Source: an uncultured Bacteroidales bacterium (lineage in GTDB: Bacteria; Bacteroidota; Bacteroidia; Bacteroidales; Porphyromonadaceae). Taken from it: a stretch of DNA of 64,000 bases. The notes beneath the pieces were generated by a model. It was not told the DNA's origin, ran no database searches, and saw nothing but the letters and a program-made list of their open reading frames with translations. Positions 44,621 through 54,067 of this stretch are shown in pieces. The position numbers were made by a program, and so were the translations under genes. The number at the start of each line of letters is the position of its first letter. Position 1 is the first letter of the stretch. The stretch lies in contig CAMYPM010000004.1 in NCBI GenBank assembly GCA_947290775.1, positions 1 to 64,000 of the forward strand, in the 5' to 3' direction.

Positions 44621-45067
44621 TTATGCCGTCACAGCAGAACCTCCTGCTGCTTCGATTAATTCTTTTGCTTTCTTTGAGAAGGCGTCGGCCTCTACCTTAA
44701 GCGGACGCTTCAGTTCACCCATTGACAAAATCTTTATTTTATCGTTCTTTGAGGCTAAACCTGCAGCCACGATAGTTGATTTTGTAATAGTGTCCAAATT
44801 ATTCGCTTCTGCAATTGCTTCCAAGGAAGAAAGATTAATAGGACGGTAATCCACTCTATTAATGTTCTTAAACCCGAACTTAGGAAGCCTACGCTGCAAA
44901 GGCATCTGCCCTCCTTCAAAGCCGATCTTCTTTTTATATCCCGAGCGAGATTTAGCTCCTTTATGTCCACGCGTGGAGGTGCCTCCCAAACCCGATCCGG
45001 GTCCGCGACCAATACGTTTACGCTTATGCGTAGAGCCTTCTGCCGGTTTTAGCGTTGATAAATCCAT
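44621..45067 (-). CDS. rplO: Large ribosomal subunit protein uL15
   Basis: 148 residues: the Gly/Arg/Lys-rich N-terminal extension (KRIGRGPGSGLGGTSTRGHKG, GYKKKIGFEGGQMPLQRRLPK) reaches into 23S rRNA, and the C-terminal globular domain ends in VEADAFSKKAKELIEAAGG. It lies between rpmD and secY, the spc operon order. Confidence 0.97.
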   Translation of the reverse strand: MDLSTLKPAEGSTHKRKRIGRGPGSGLGGTSTRGHKGAKSRSGYKKKIGFEGGQMPLQRRLPKFGFKNINRVDYRPINLSSLEAIAEANNLDTITKSTIVAAGLASKNDKIKILSMGELKRPLKVEADAFSKKAKELIEAAGGSAVTA

Positions 45068-45093
45068 ATATCGCTTTACTCTCTAAAATCTAA

Positions 45094-45270
45094 TTAATCA
45101 ACGACCTCTACGAGGTGGTGAACCTTATTCACCATTCCCCTAATCTGAGGTGTGTCATTGTGCTCTACTACCTGACCAAGACGACGAAGTCCCAGTGCAT
45201 CGAGCGTTCTCTTTTGTGTTTTAGGGCAGCGAATCCTGCTCTTAACTTGCTTTATCTTTATAGTAGCCAT
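45094..45270 (-). CDS. rpmD: Large ribosomal subunit protein uL30
   Basis: A 58-residue frame: [20 protein letters not shown], then [19 protein letters not shown] and a C-terminal [12 protein letters not shown]. This is the bacterial short uL30, located near the 5S rRNA. It lies between rpsE and rplO. Confidence 0.95.
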   Translation of the reverse strand: MATIKIKQVKSRIRCPKTQKRTLDALGLRRLGQVVEHNDTPQIRGMVNKVHHLVEVVD

Positions 45271-45292
45271 TTGTACGTTTCTCTCGTTATGC

Positions 45293-45811
45293 TTATCCTC
45301 TAAAGACTCTCTCTACAGAGATACCTCTGCTCTTTGCAACTGACAGTGGATCTCGCAGTTCTGCAAGTGCCTGAAAGGTTGCCTTTACCAAGTTGTGGGG
45401 ATTTGAAGATCCTTGACTTTTAGCCAACACATCCGTTACTCCCGCACTCTCCAAGACTGCACGCATAGCACCTCCGGCCACTACACCGGTACCTTGGGAA
45501 GCCGGTTTAATTAATATCTTAGCCCCTGCATATGCGCCCTTCTGGTCATGAGGAATTGTTCCGTTGTGTACAACCACACGAATCAAATTCTTCTTAGCAG
45601 CTTCTGAAGCCTTAGCAATTGCTGTACTAACTTCGCCTGCCTTACCCAAACCATAGCCAACAACGCCATCCTGGTTACCCACAACAACAATCGCTGAGAA
45701 AGTCATTGTACGACCCCCTTTGGTCACTTTTGTTACTCGATTGATCGCAACCAAACGATCGGTAAGCTCTAAATCGTTGGACGAATTTACTCTATTGTAT
45801 GATACTGCCAT
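45293..45811 (-). CDS. rpsE: Small ribosomal subunit protein uS5
   Basis: 172 residues: the dsRNA-binding N-terminal domain ([41 protein letters not shown]) and the C-terminal domain with [20 protein letters not shown]. uS5 affects decoding accuracy and mRNA unwinding at entry. It follows rplR by 9 nt. Confidence 0.97.
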   Translation of the reverse strand: MAVSYNRVNSSNDLELTDRLVAINRVTKVTKGGRTMTFSAIVVVGNQDGVVGYGLGKAGEVSTAIAKASEAAKKNLIRVVVHNGTIPHDQKGAYAGAKILIKPASQGTGVVAGGAMRAVLESAGVTDVLAKSQGSSNPHNLVKATFQALAELRDPLSVAKSRGISVERVFRG

Positions 45812-45820
45812 AGCGCTATA

Positions 45821-46171
45821 TTAAAAACTTAATCCTGCTTCTCTGGCTGCATCAGCCAACTCTTTTATTCTCCCGTGATAGAGGTATCCATTACGATCGA
45901 AGACCACCTGCTTAATGCCGGCTTCTTGAGCTACACGAGCAATTTCTTTACCTACAAGTGCAGCCTGCTCCTTCTTCGTTCCCTTAGCATCAACCTTCAG
46001 AGATGAAGCACTGCAAAGAGTACGCTGCTCAACATCATCGATTAGCTGCGCATAGATTTGCTTATTGCTTCTGAACACCGTAAGGCGAGGACGATCTTGT
46101 GTACCGCTAATACGGCTGCGCACATTTGCTTTGATGCGTAAACGTCTAAACTGTTTTTGATTCATACTCAA
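45821..46171 (-). CDS. rplR: Large ribosomal subunit protein uL18
   Basis: 116 residues: a basic N-terminus ([21 protein letters not shown]), [17 protein letters not shown], and the C-terminal [25 protein letters not shown]. It binds 5S rRNA with uL5. Normal length. Confidence 0.97.
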   Translation of the reverse strand: MSMNQKQFRRLRIKANVRSRISGTQDRPRLTVFRSNKQIYAQLIDDVEQRTLCSASSLKVDAKGTKKEQAALVGKEIARVAQEAGIKQVVFDRNGYLYHGRIKELADAAREAGLSF

Positions 46172-46185
46172 CTCTCCTTACTGTT

Positions 46186-46740
46186 TTACTTAGCTGCAGC
46201 TGTCTTTCCACTCTTACGACGGATCTGCTCACCTTCAAACTTAATACCCTTACCCTTATATGGCTCAGGCTTGCGGAAAGAACGAATCTTAGCACACACC
46301 TGACCTAACAGTTGCTTATCAGCAGACTCTAACATGATAAGGGGGTTCTTATTACGTTCGCTCTTTGTTTCAACCTTCACGTCATTAGGGAGCATCAAAA
46401 AGATCGGGTGCGTATAACCGAGCGAAAGCTCCAAAAGCTGCCCCTTATTAGAAGCACGGAAACCGACACCCACAAGTTCTAACGTCTGCTTAAAGCCTTC
46501 ACTTACTCCATGAATCATATTGTTGATCAAGGAACGATAAAGACCATGCAAAGCACGTTGTTCACGATCATCATTTGCTCTGGTAAACTTTACTTCACCA
46601 TCTTCTACTGTACAAGTGATACGATCGTCGATCTTTTGTGTCAGGGTTCCCTTCGGCCCCTTTACCGTGATCACATTATCCTTTTGGGAGATCTCTACCC
46701 CCTTAGGGAGTGAAATGGGAAGTTTTCCTATTCTGGACAT
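46186..46740 (-). CDS. rplF: Large ribosomal subunit protein uL6
   Basis: 184 residues: MSRIGKLPISLPKGVEISQK, two repeated alpha/beta halves, and the C-terminal signature EPYKGKGIKFEGEQIRRKSGK. uL6 sits near the factor-binding site of the 50S. It follows rpsH by 21 nt. Confidence 0.97.
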   Translation of the reverse strand: MSRIGKLPISLPKGVEISQKDNVITVKGPKGTLTQKIDDRITCTVEDGEVKFTRANDDREQRALHGLYRSLINNMIHGVSEGFKQTLELVGVGFRASNKGQLLELSLGYTHPIFLMLPNDVKVETKSERNKNPLIMLESADKQLLGQVCAKIRSFRKPEPYKGKGIKFEGEQIRRKSGKTAAAK

Positions 46741-46761
46741 ATTTCTTTCCTCCTAAAAAGA

Positions 46762-47160
46762 TTAATATACATAACAAAGCACTTCACCTCCAACCTTCAA
46801 CTCTCGCGCTTCCTTATCGGTCATTACACCACGCGATGTGGAGAGAATTGCTATACCTAATCCATTAAGTACACGGGGCATATCTTTGTAACCCACATAA
46901 CGACGCAGCCCCGGACGGGATACTCGCTTTAGTGCTTTAATGGCGTTTGTTTTCTGCTGTAGGTCGTACTTCAAAGCGACCTTTATCACAGCACGGCAGT
47001 CATCGACTTGTTGGAATTGATAATTGAGAATATATCCCTTATCATAGAGAACCTTCGTAATTTCCTGCTTGATTTTCGAGGAAGGAATCTCAACCACTCG
47101 ATGCCCGGCTCTGATTGCATTGCGCAATCTAGTCAGATAATCTGCTATTGGATCTGTCAT
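46762..47160 (-). CDS. rpsH: Small ribosomal subunit protein uS8
   Basis: 132 residues: MTDPIADYLTRLRNAIRAGH, ALKRVSRPGLRRYVGYKDMP and the C-terminal AILSTSRGVMTDKEARELKVGGEVLCYVY. uS8 binds 16S helix 21 early in assembly and represses the spc operon in E. coli. A hairpin lies in the 96-nt gap just upstream. Confidence 0.97.
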   Translation of the reverse strand: MTDPIADYLTRLRNAIRAGHRVVEIPSSKIKQEITKVLYDKGYILNYQFQQVDDCRAVIKVALKYDLQQKTNAIKALKRVSRPGLRRYVGYKDMPRVLNGLGIAILSTSRGVMTDKEARELKVGGEVLCYVY

Positions 47161-47179
47161 TTTATACTGTCGATTTAAA

Positions 47180-47216
47180 TTGATCCGATCATACCTACTT
47201 TGAGTATATCGGACAA
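47180..47216 (-). other. Hairpin in the rpsN-rpsH spacer
   Basis: TCCGAT pairs with ATCGGA, flanked by TTG/CAA, with an inner ATAC/GTAT pair around CTACTTTGA. It is a candidate translational control site for rpsH; there is no T run. Confidence 0.4.
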
Positions 47217-47256
47217 TATTTAACTCACAATTGCTTAAAACTCAAAGGACGCTGTA

Positions 47257-47535
47257 TTACCAACTTGCCTTCTTAACTCCGGGGATTAAACCCTTTGAGG
47301 CCATTTCCCTAAATTGGATACGGGAAATACCAAACTGGCGCATATAGCCACGAGGACGTCCTGTCATGGAGCAACGATTATGCAAACGCACCGGAGAGGC
47401 ATTACGAGGCATCTTTTGCAATTCGCGATATGCTTCTTCATCGCCTTGCTTCTTGAGTGCTTCGCGACGCTCTGCCCAGAGGGCTACCATTTTCTGGCGC
47501 TTTACTTCGCGCGCCTTCATTGATTCTTTTGCCAT
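47257..47535 (-). CDS. rpsN: Small ribosomal subunit protein uS14
   Basis: 92 residues, the long zinc-independent form: [41 protein letters not shown] and [21 protein letters not shown]. It contacts 16S rRNA in the 30S head. The zinc-ribbon Cys pairs of the short form are absent. It lies between rplE and rpsH. Confidence 0.96.
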   Translation of the reverse strand: MAKESMKAREVKRQKMVALWAERREALKKQGDEEAYRELQKMPRNASPVRLHNRCSMTGRPRGYMRQFGISRIQFREMASKGLIPGVKKASW

Positions 47536-47547
47536 GCTCTATACTCC

Positions 47548-48105
47548 TTATTTTGCACTATTCTTGAAAGGAAGACCAAAGGCCTTTAATAACTCATAGC
47601 CTTCTTCATCAGTTGCGGCTGATGTTACAAAGGTAATATTCATCCCCATAATTTTAGATATGGAATCTATATTAATTTCGGGGAAGATGATTTGCTCTTC
47701 GATTCCTAGCGTATAATTACCACGACCATCAAGCTTACTATTAATACCCTTAAAGTCACGGATACGGGGTAAAACTATGCGAATAAGACGCTCAAGGAAC
47801 TCGTACATCTTATCTTCGCGCAGAGTTACCATCACACCGATGGGCATTTTTTTACGCAGCTTGAAGTTTGATATATCTTTCTTAGAATAGGTAGCTACCG
47901 CCTTTTGGCCGGTGATTGCAGTCAGCTCGTTGATGGCCACATCAATAAGCTTCTTATCACCTGTAGCGATACCGATTCCTTGATTCACTACTATTTTGCT
48001 TAAGCGAGGCACTTGCATAATACTCTTATAGCCAAAGTGCTTCATTAGCTCGGGAACTATACGCTCGCGGTAGTCTGTTCTCAGATTAGGTTTACTATTG
48101 CTCAT
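47548..48105 (-). CDS. rplE: Large ribosomal subunit protein uL5
   Basis: 185 residues from the ATG at 48105, which shares one base with the rplX TGA; a GTG at 48108 would add one residue. Markers: [54 protein letters not shown] and GLEFLERLI-like sequence. uL5 holds 5S rRNA and contacts P-site tRNA. Confidence 0.96.
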   Translation of the reverse strand: MSNSKPNLRTDYRERIVPELMKHFGYKSIMQVPRLSKIVVNQGIGIATGDKKLIDVAINELTAITGQKAVATYSKKDISNFKLRKKMPIGVMVTLREDKMYEFLERLIRIVLPRIRDFKGINSKLDGRGNYTLGIEEQIIFPEINIDSISKIMGMNITFVTSAATDEEGYELLKAFGLPFKNSAK

Positions 48106-48425
48106 CACTTAATCTCTTCTCCTGACTTTTTACTATAGCGTACGCTTTTCCCGGATTCATTGAGACGACGTCCGATGCGTACTCCCTTACCTGTTTTAGG
48201 ATCCACCACATTGAGGTTGGAAATATGGATAGGAGCCTCTTGTTCTATGATTCCCCCTTGCGGAAACTTTGCATTGGGCTTAGTATGCTTTTTACGCATG
48301 TTCAATCCCTCTACAATAGCACGCTCTTTATCCGGGATAACTCTCAGGACACGTCCTTGGCGTCCGCGACTCTCGCCGCTGTTTACCATCACCGTATCGC
48401 CTTTTTTGATATGTAACTTGCTCAT
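48105..48425 (-). CDS. rplX: Large ribosomal subunit protein uL24
   Basis: 106 residues with an N-terminal KOW motif ([25 protein letters not shown] split over residues ~4-28), then [20 protein letters not shown]. uL24 starts 50S assembly and lies by the exit tunnel. Its stop overlaps the rplE start by one base. Confidence 0.96.
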   Translation of the reverse strand: MSKLHIKKGDTVMVNSGESRGRQGRVLRVIPDKERAIVEGLNMRKKHTKPNAKFPQGGIIEQEAPIHISNLNVVDPKTGKGVRIGRRLNESGKSVRYSKKSGEEIK

Positions 48426-48454
48426 AAGTCTCTTAACTTCTTAAAAACTAATTA

Positions 48455-48820
48455 TCAGAGCACCTCAGGTGCAAGCGATACGACTTTCATATTAACGGCA
48501 CGTAGCTCACGAGCTACCGGACCGAATATACGGGTTCCTTTCAAATCTCCGGATGCAGTGAGTAGCACACAAGCATTATCGCCGAAACGGATATAGGATC
48601 CATCTTGACGACGAACTGCCTTCTTAGTGCGTACGATAAGCGCTTTGCTTACTGCACCTTTCTTGATGTCACCACCGGGGATGACACTTTTGACGGAGAC
48701 GACAATAACATCACCGATGCCTGCGTATCTGCGTCTTGTACCGCCGAGGACCCTGATGCACAGCACCTCTTTGGCGCCGCTGTTGTCTGCAACAGACAAT
48801 CTTGATTCTTGCTGTATCAT
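48455..48820 (-). CDS. rplN: Large ribosomal subunit protein uL14
   Basis: 121 residues: [40 protein letters not shown], and the C-terminal [27 protein letters not shown]. uL14 forms intersubunit bridges and is the docking site of ribosome-silencing factor RsfS. Normal length; 3 nt after rpsQ. Confidence 0.97.
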   Translation of the reverse strand: MIQQESRLSVADNSGAKEVLCIRVLGGTRRRYAGIGDVIVVSVKSVIPGGDIKKGAVSKALIVRTKKAVRRQDGSYIRFGDNACVLLTASGDLKGTRIFGPVARELRAVNMKVVSLAPEVL

Positions 48821-48823
48821 GGT

Positions 48824-49087
48824 TTACTTGGCTCTTTCCAATATTTCTACTAATCTCCAGCGCTTTGTTTTGCTGGTAGGGCGGGTTTCCATAATGCGTA
48901 CCTTGTCCCCTTCGTTGCACTCGTTCTTTTCGTCGTGTGCATAGAACTTTTTGGTACTCTTTACGAATTTACCATAGATGGGATGTTTTTCCCTACGAAG
49001 TATAGACACCGTAATGGTTTTATCCATCTTATTACCGGTAACGATACCGATACGCTCTTTTCTATGATTTCTTTGCTCTTGTTGCAC
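48824..49087 (-). CDS. rpsQ: Small ribosomal subunit protein uS17
   Basis: 87 residues, an OB-fold protein: [20 protein letters not shown], the [20 protein letters not shown] block, [20 protein letters not shown]. It is a primary 16S rRNA-binding protein. It lies between rpmC and rplN. Confidence 0.97.
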   Translation of the reverse strand: MQQEQRNHRKERIGIVTGNKMDKTITVSILRREKHPIYGKFVKSTKKFYAHDEKNECNEGDKVRIMETRPTSKTKRWRLVEILERAK

Positions 49088-49100
49088 GGCTTATACCTCT

Positions 49101-49310
49101 TTACTTATTCGTATCTTGATTACTCATCTGACGCTCTGCCAACATCGTTTTTAAACGAGCTATGGTGCGGCGCTTATCGGTCAAAGAACTGGGCTTATCC
49201 AGAGGAGAAACAACGTGATTAAGCTTCATTTCCTGATATTCACGCTCTTCTACGCCAATTCGTTCAACGATTTCTTCCGTAGTGAGTTCTTTAATTTCTG
49301 CTGCTTTCAT
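49101..49310 (-). CDS. rpmC: Large ribosomal subunit protein uL29
   Basis: 69 residues, mostly two helices: MKAAEIKELTTEEIVERIGV and KPSSLTDKRRTIARLKTML. uL29 is at the exit tunnel near the trigger factor and SRP docking site. It starts 5 nt after rplP. Confidence 0.95.
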   Translation of the reverse strand: MKAAEIKELTTEEIVERIGVEEREYQEMKLNHVVSPLDKPSSLTDKRRTIARLKTMLAERQMSNQDTNK

Positions 49311-49315
49311 CTCTG

Positions 49316-49750
49316 TTAGCTATTCTGATTTTCAGCATCGTAATCACGACGCACCACAAACTTCGTAGTTACAGGCAACTTCTGTGCTGCCAATCGAAGA
49401 GCTTCCTTAGCGATATCAAAGGGAACTCCTTCTACTTCAAACAGCATACGTCCAGGCGTAACAGGCGCAACAAAGCCTTCGGGGTTACCTTTCCCCTTAC
49501 CCATACGCACTTCAGCAGGCTTCTTAGTGATAGGCTTATCGGGGAATATACGCACCCAAACCTGTCCTTGACGCTGCATATAGCGAGTCACGGCTACACG
49601 GGCTGCCTCAATCTGTTGACCGGTAAGCCACTTACTCTGCAGAGCCTTGATACCGAAGGAGCCGAATGCAAGCTGGTTACCACGCTGGGCATTACCCTTC
49701 ATGCGTCCCTTCTGCTGTCTTCTAAACTTTGTTTTTTTAGGTTGTAACAT
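49316..49750 (-). CDS. rplP: Large ribosomal subunit protein uL16
   Basis: 144 residues: [63 protein letters not shown] and [20 protein letters not shown]. uL16 is a late assembly protein that organises the A-site tRNA region. It is 16 nt after rpsC. Confidence 0.97.
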   Translation of the reverse strand: MLQPKKTKFRRQQKGRMKGNAQRGNQLAFGSFGIKALQSKWLTGQQIEAARVAVTRYMQRQGQVWVRIFPDKPITKKPAEVRMGKGKGNPEGFVAPVTPGRMLFEVEGVPFDIAKEALRLAAQKLPVTTKFVVRRDYDAENQNS

Positions 49751-49766
49751 ATATCAATCTCTACAA

Positions 49767-50528
49767 TTAGCGGTTATTTCTACGCTGACGATCACCTCCT
49801 CTACCGCGACGATCTCCACGACCACGACGATCTCCACGACCACCTTCACGGCGCTGACCTGCAGCCTGACGATATTGTTGGAAATTAGGAGCCAAGTCAC
49901 GCTTTTCGTATACTTCGCCACGCATGATCCATGTTTTTACACCGATCATACCGACCTTAGTAAGGGCGCCTTCATGTGCATAATCGATGTCAGCACGAAG
50001 GGTATGTAACGGAGTACGTCCTTCCTTGAACATCTCGCTACGCGCCATTTCAGCACCATTAAGACGACCGGAAACATGTATCTTAACTCCTTCGGCACCT
50101 GCACGCATTACATTACCGACAGCCATCTTAACTGCACGACGGTAAGCCATATTGCCCTCAAGCTGACGAGCAACATTAGCAGCGACCAAAGTAGCTTCAA
50201 GATCCGGGCGGCGTACTTCATGTATATACACTTGTACTTCTTTGCCTGTCAATCTCTTAAGTTCCTCTTTCAGCTTATCAACTTCCGTACCTCCTTTACC
50301 GATAATCATACCGGGTCGAGCAGCACAGATAGTAGCTGTAACAAGCTTAAGCGCTCTCTCAATTACAATACGTGAGATACCTGCCTTGGCATGACGTGCC
50401 ATAAGATATTCACGAATACGGCTATCTTCCAAAAGAGTGGGACCATAGTTCTTACCTCCAAACCAATTGGAGTCCCAACCTCTTATGTAGCCGAGGCGAT
50501 TACTGATTGGATTAGTTTTCTGTCCCAT
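49767..50528 (-). CDS. rpsC: Small ribosomal subunit protein uS3 with Arg/Gly-rich tail
   Basis: 253 residues. [20 protein letters not shown], the KH domain ([20 protein letters not shown]) and the C-terminal [20 protein letters not shown] are standard. The last ~28 residues are an Arg/Gly/Asp tail ([17 protein letters not shown]) encoded partly by an 18-bp tandem duplication. uS3 forms the mRNA entry tunnel. Its first 17 bases overlap the end of rplV. Confidence 0.97.
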   Translation of the reverse strand: MGQKTNPISNRLGYIRGWDSNWFGGKNYGPTLLEDSRIREYLMARHAKAGISRIVIERALKLVTATICAARPGMIIGKGGTEVDKLKEELKRLTGKEVQVYIHEVRRPDLEATLVAANVARQLEGNMAYRRAVKMAVGNVMRAGAEGVKIHVSGRLNGAEMARSEMFKEGRTPLHTLRADIDYAHEGALTKVGMIGVKTWIMRGEVYEKRDLAPNFQQYRQAAGQRREGGRGDRRGRGDRRGRGGDRQRRNNR

Positions 50529-50940
50529 TATTTACTTCCTTTTGGATGTTTGGCTTTGAATTGACGTAGAGTGTAACGTGATTACTTCTTTTACGGATAC
50601 GGTATCCTCTACCTTGGGGAGCCGGTCTCAGTCTCTTAAGCGTACTTCCTTCATCTACAAAAGCACGCGTAATAAAGAGCTCTCCCTCTTCAATACGACG
50701 GCTATTAGCAGCCTCCCAGTTAGCTATTGCTGAACGCAGCAATCTCTCTAAACGAACGGCTGCAGCCTTGCGTGAAGAAAAACGCAGTATCCCGAGCGCC
50801 CGCGTCACCTCCATGCCGCGTATATTATCCACCACTAAGCGCATTTTACGCGGTGGTGTGGGCACGTTGCGCAGTACAGCATAGCACTCTATCGTACTCG
50901 GCTGTGCCTCTGTGGACTTATCATTTATCTTTTCACTCAT
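50512..50940 (-). CDS. rplV: Large ribosomal subunit protein uL22
   Basis: 142 residues. The core is [20 protein letters not shown], the long beta hairpin [20 protein letters not shown] and [13 protein letters not shown]. The hairpin lines the peptide exit tunnel, where macrolide resistance changes map in other species. It has a ~15-residue N-terminal extension and overlaps rpsC by 17 nt. Confidence 0.96.
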   Translation of the reverse strand: MSEKINDKSTEAQPSTIECYAVLRNVPTPPRKMRLVVDNIRGMEVTRALGILRFSSRKAAAVRLERLLRSAIANWEAANSRRIEEGELFITRAFVDEGSTLKRLRPAPQGRGYRIRKRSNHVTLYVNSKPNIQKEVNNGTEN

Positions 50941-50980
50941 TGTATTTCAATACTTCTATGGGTTTGTAAGCCTTCCACGG

Positions 50981-51247
50981 TTATTTTCTATTTCCCGAAT
51001 GGCCGCGGAAAGTACGGGTCATAGCAAATTCCCCTAACTTATGCCCCACCATGTTTTCGGTAACGTACACAGGGATAAACTTATTACCATTGTGTACAGC
51101 TATTGTATGTCCCACAAAATCGGGTGAAATCATAGAAGCGCGCGACCACGTTTTTACAACGCTTTTCTTACCGCTCTCGTTCATTTGGAGTATTTTTTTC
51201 TCCAACTTCACACTGATATAGGGACCTTTCTTTAACGAACGACTCAT
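50981..51247 (-). CDS. rpsS: Small ribosomal subunit protein uS19
   Basis: 88 residues: [61 protein letters not shown]. It lies in the 30S head next to uS13. A 40-nt gap separates it from rplV; 20 nt from rplB. Confidence 0.97.
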   Translation of the reverse strand: MSRSLKKGPYISVKLEKKILQMNESGKKSVVKTWSRASMISPDFVGHTIAVHNGNKFIPVYVTENMVGHKLGEFAMTRTFRGHSGNRK

Positions 51248-51267
51248 GTTTATCTTCGGCTAATCGG

Positions 51268-52095
51268 TTACTTCTCGTTTCTTCTCTCGATAATGTACTT
51301 AGAAGAATGCTTCTTAGGTCTACGTGTCTTAAGGCCCTTTGCATAAAGTCCCTTACGCGAACGAGGATGTCCTCCTGAAGCACGTCCTTCACCACCACCC
51401 ATTGGGTGATCTACAGGATTCATTACAACACCACGGTTATGCGGACGACGTCCCAACCAGCGAGAGCGTCCTGCCTTACCACTGCGCTCCAAAGCATGGT
51501 CACTATTACCCACACTACCTACCGTAGCTTTACAAGCTGCCAATATACGACGTGTTTCACCACTTGGCATGCGCAGTACGACATACTTATCCTCACGAGC
51601 AACCAATTGAGCAAATGTACCTGCACTACGAGCGAACTTAGCTCCCTGACCGGGGCGAAGTTCAATATTGTGTATCACTGTACCTACAGGTATTGCTGAC
51701 AAAGGAAGCGAATTTCCTATTTCGGGAGCTGCTTCTGCACCGGAAAGCACCGTTTGGCCTACTTCTAGACCATCAGGAGCAACGATATACGACTTCACTC
51801 CATCAGCATAATAGAGGAGTGCAATACGGCTTGAGCGATTGGGGTCGTATTCAATGCTTTTTACAGTTGCAGGGATACCATCACGTGTGCGCTTAAAATC
51901 GATGAAGCGGTACTTTTGCTTGTGCCCACCACCAATATAGCGCATGGTCATCTTTCCGGTGTTATTACGGCCACCGGACTTTTTTCTTCCTACAACAAGG
52001 GATTTTTCCGGAACGCTCGCTGTAATCTTGTCGAAAGCGCCGATAATCTTGTGTCTCTGCCCAGGTGATGTGGGCTTGAGTTTTCTAATTCCCAT
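51268..52095 (-). CDS. rplB: Large ribosomal subunit protein uL2
   Basis: 275 residues: [20 protein letters not shown], the OB and SH3-like domains, and the conserved C-terminal [20 protein letters not shown] containing the histidine needed for peptidyl transferase assembly. Normal length. It lies between rplW and rpsS. Confidence 0.98.
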   Translation of the reverse strand: MGIRKLKPTSPGQRHKIIGAFDKITASVPEKSLVVGRKKSGGRNNTGKMTMRYIGGGHKQKYRFIDFKRTRDGIPATVKSIEYDPNRSSRIALLYYADGVKSYIVAPDGLEVGQTVLSGAEAAPEIGNSLPLSAIPVGTVIHNIELRPGQGAKFARSAGTFAQLVAREDKYVVLRMPSGETRRILAACKATVGSVGNSDHALERSGKAGRSRWLGRRPHNRGVVMNPVDHPMGGGEGRASGGHPRSRKGLYAKGLKTRRPKKHSSKYIIERRNEK

Positions 52096-52106
52096 TTTAC
52101 TAATTA

Positions 52107-52409
52107 TTATATGCTACTGAAGAAGTCAATCACTTGGCCTTTTTGCAAGGTTACGACAGCTTTCTTGTAGGCTGCAGCACGACCACTAACCATTCCATGA
52201 CGTGTGTAACGGCTTTTTACAGTGGGAGTTACATTAAGTGTATTGACGTCTACTACTTTTACATTATAAAGTGCTTCAACTGCACGCTTGATCTCAATCT
52301 TGTTAGCTCTGGGAGAAACCCGAAAAGCATAACGCTCAGGAGTCTGCTCTGTGATTGCCGTCATCTTTTCAGAGATGATCGGACTCAGTATAATATCCTT
52401 TTCTTTCAT
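52107..52409 (-). CDS. rplW: Large ribosomal subunit protein uL23
   Basis: 100 residues: [40 protein letters not shown] and [14 protein letters not shown]. uL23 is at the tunnel exit and is the main docking site of trigger factor and SRP. It lies between rplD and rplB. Confidence 0.96.
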   Translation of the reverse strand: MKEKDIILSPIISEKMTAITEQTPERYAFRVSPRANKIEIKRAVEALYNVKVVDVNTLNVTPTVKSRYTRHGMVSGRAAAYKKAVVTLQKGQVIDFFSSI

Positions 52410-52434
52410 TGCTATAGCGTTATTCTCCTAAAGA

Positions 52435-53064
52435 TTACTTTCTGCAAAGCTGGTTTATCTCTTCTACAGCCTCTTCAGTAAGAACTAACTGCTTTGCATC
52501 CAAAAGCCTATAAGTATTGATCTTACGTGCCTCTATGAGAGATGTCTTCTGTAAGTTGCGAGCAGAGAGAAGTACATTCTCAGGAATTGAAGGCATTACA
52601 TAAAGAGACTTAACTCCATCTAATCCGAGCTGCTTATTGAGAGCCACGAAATCCTTTGTTTTAGGAGCTTCAAAGTCAAACTTTTCAATAACCTTAATGG
52701 CTTCTTGACGTGCCTTGTAGGTCAAAGCAGAGCGACGAGCCAAATCAAGGGTCTTCTTATTTAACTTGAAACTATAACTACGTGGACGAGGGCCAAAGAC
52801 ACGTGCACCGCCACGTAAAAGTGGTGAGTTAATATCACCGCGACGAGCACCTCCCGTTCCTTTTTGACGGAATAATTTGCGCGTGGAACCGCTCAGTTCA
52901 CTACGCTCTTTTGTCTTATGAGTACCACGATGCTGATTAGCTCTGTAGAGACGTACTGCTAAATAAATAGCATGATCATTAGGCTCTATACCGAAAACTG
53001 CATCGTCAAGCGTAACTTTACGTCCGGTATCCTCACCCTTTATGTTGTATACTGATAATTCCAT
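52435..53064 (-). CDS. rplD: Large ribosomal subunit protein uL4
   Basis: 209 residues from the ATG at 53064 ([20 protein letters not shown]); four more in-frame residues upstream would overlap rplC and are not typical. The loop [21 protein letters not shown] reaches the exit tunnel. uL4 represses the S10 operon in E. coli; whether it does here is not shown. It starts 1 nt after the rplC stop. Confidence 0.96.
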   Translation of the reverse strand: MELSVYNIKGEDTGRKVTLDDAVFGIEPNDHAIYLAVRLYRANQHRGTHKTKERSELSGSTRKLFRQKGTGGARRGDINSPLLRGGARVFGPRPRSYSFKLNKKTLDLARRSALTYKARQEAIKVIEKFDFEAPKTKDFVALNKQLGLDGVKSLYVMPSIPENVLLSARNLQKTSLIEARKINTYRLLDAKQLVLTEEAVEEINQLCRK

Positions 53065-53065
53065 A

Positions 53066-53683
53066 TTACATCTCAACAGCTATAATTGAACCTTTAGCAC
53101 CGGGTACGCTGCCCTTCACTACCAAAAGGTTATGTTCAGGCATTACCTTAATAACCTCAAGGTTTTGAACCGTTACCCGCTCGTTACCGGTTTGACCGGC
53201 CATACGCATTCCCTTAAAAACCTTGGCAGGGTATGAACATGCACCGATAGCACCCGGAGCACGCTTACGGTTATGCTGACCATGAGTAGTCTGACCTACT
53301 CCGCCAAATCCGTGACGCTTTACTACTCCTTGGTATCCTTTACCCTTAGAAGTACCTATTACATCTACGTAATGTACATTTTCGAAGATATCTACAGAGA
53401 TTGTATCCCCTGCGTTATAGGAACCTTCGAATCCTTTGAACTCGGCCAAGTGCCGCTTGGGTGAAACCCCGGCTTTACTAAAGTGACCTAACTGAGGCTT
53501 TGCCACATGCTTTTCTTTGGCATCTTCAAAGCCTAACTGGAGGGCATCGTACCCATCCTTATCACTTGTTTTCACCTGAGTAACCACACAAGGGCCTAAT
53601 TCGATAACAGTGCATGGAAGACTAATTCCCTCGGCACTGAATACGGAAGTCATTCCGATTTTCTTTCCTAATAATCCCGGCAT
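53066..53683 (-). CDS. rplC: Large ribosomal subunit protein uL3
   Basis: 205 residues: [20 protein letters not shown], and the loop near the peptidyl transferase centre, [20 protein letters not shown], with [20 protein letters not shown]. It initiates 50S assembly with uL24. It lies between rpsJ and rplD. Confidence 0.97.
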   Translation of the reverse strand: MPGLLGKKIGMTSVFSAEGISLPCTVIELGPCVVTQVKTSDKDGYDALQLGFEDAKEKHVAKPQLGHFSKAGVSPKRHLAEFKGFEGSYNAGDTISVDIFENVHYVDVIGTSKGKGYQGVVKRHGFGGVGQTTHGQHNRKRAPGAIGACSYPAKVFKGMRMAGQTGNERVTVQNLEVIKVMPEHNLLVVKGSVPGAKGSIIAVEM

Positions 53684-53737
53684 TTCCTTGTATTATACTT
53701 ATTACTTGGTTTTCTATTCTACCGTAGTTGTCGCTTA

Positions 53738-54043
53738 CTACAGCTTAATGTTGACATCAACACCGCTTGAGAGCTCTAACTTAGTTAAAGCATCAATCGT
53801 CTGACGCGATGCGTTATGAATGTCAATCAAACGCTTATAAGATGAAAGCTCGAACTGCTCACGCGACTTTTTATTAACGAACGTACTTCTATTAACTGTA
53901 AAGATACGCTTTTGCGTAGGTAGAGGTATCGGTCCGCACACTAATGCACCGGTAGCCTTTACAGCCTTCACAATCTTTTCTGCAGAATTGTCCAAGAGCG
54001 TGTGATCGTAGCTTTTCAGCTTGATTCTAATTTTCTGACTCAT
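53738..54043 (-). CDS. rpsJ: Small ribosomal subunit protein uS10
   Basis: 101 residues: [20 protein letters not shown] and [20 protein letters not shown]. uS10 also acts as NusE in antitermination complexes. It follows fusA directly; no tuf lies between, the Bacteroidetes arrangement. Confidence 0.97.
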   Translation of the reverse strand: MSQKIRIKLKSYDHTLLDNSAEKIVKAVKATGALVCGPIPLPTQKRIFTVNRSTFVNKKSREQFELSSYKRLIDIHNASRQTIDALTKLELSSGVDVNIKL

Positions 54044-54067
54044 TGCTATTTGTCTTGCACTTATTTA

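Noticed and set aside
53065-53076. Four extra residues at the start of uL4
   Set aside because: They would overlap rplC, and family members begin at MELSVYN.
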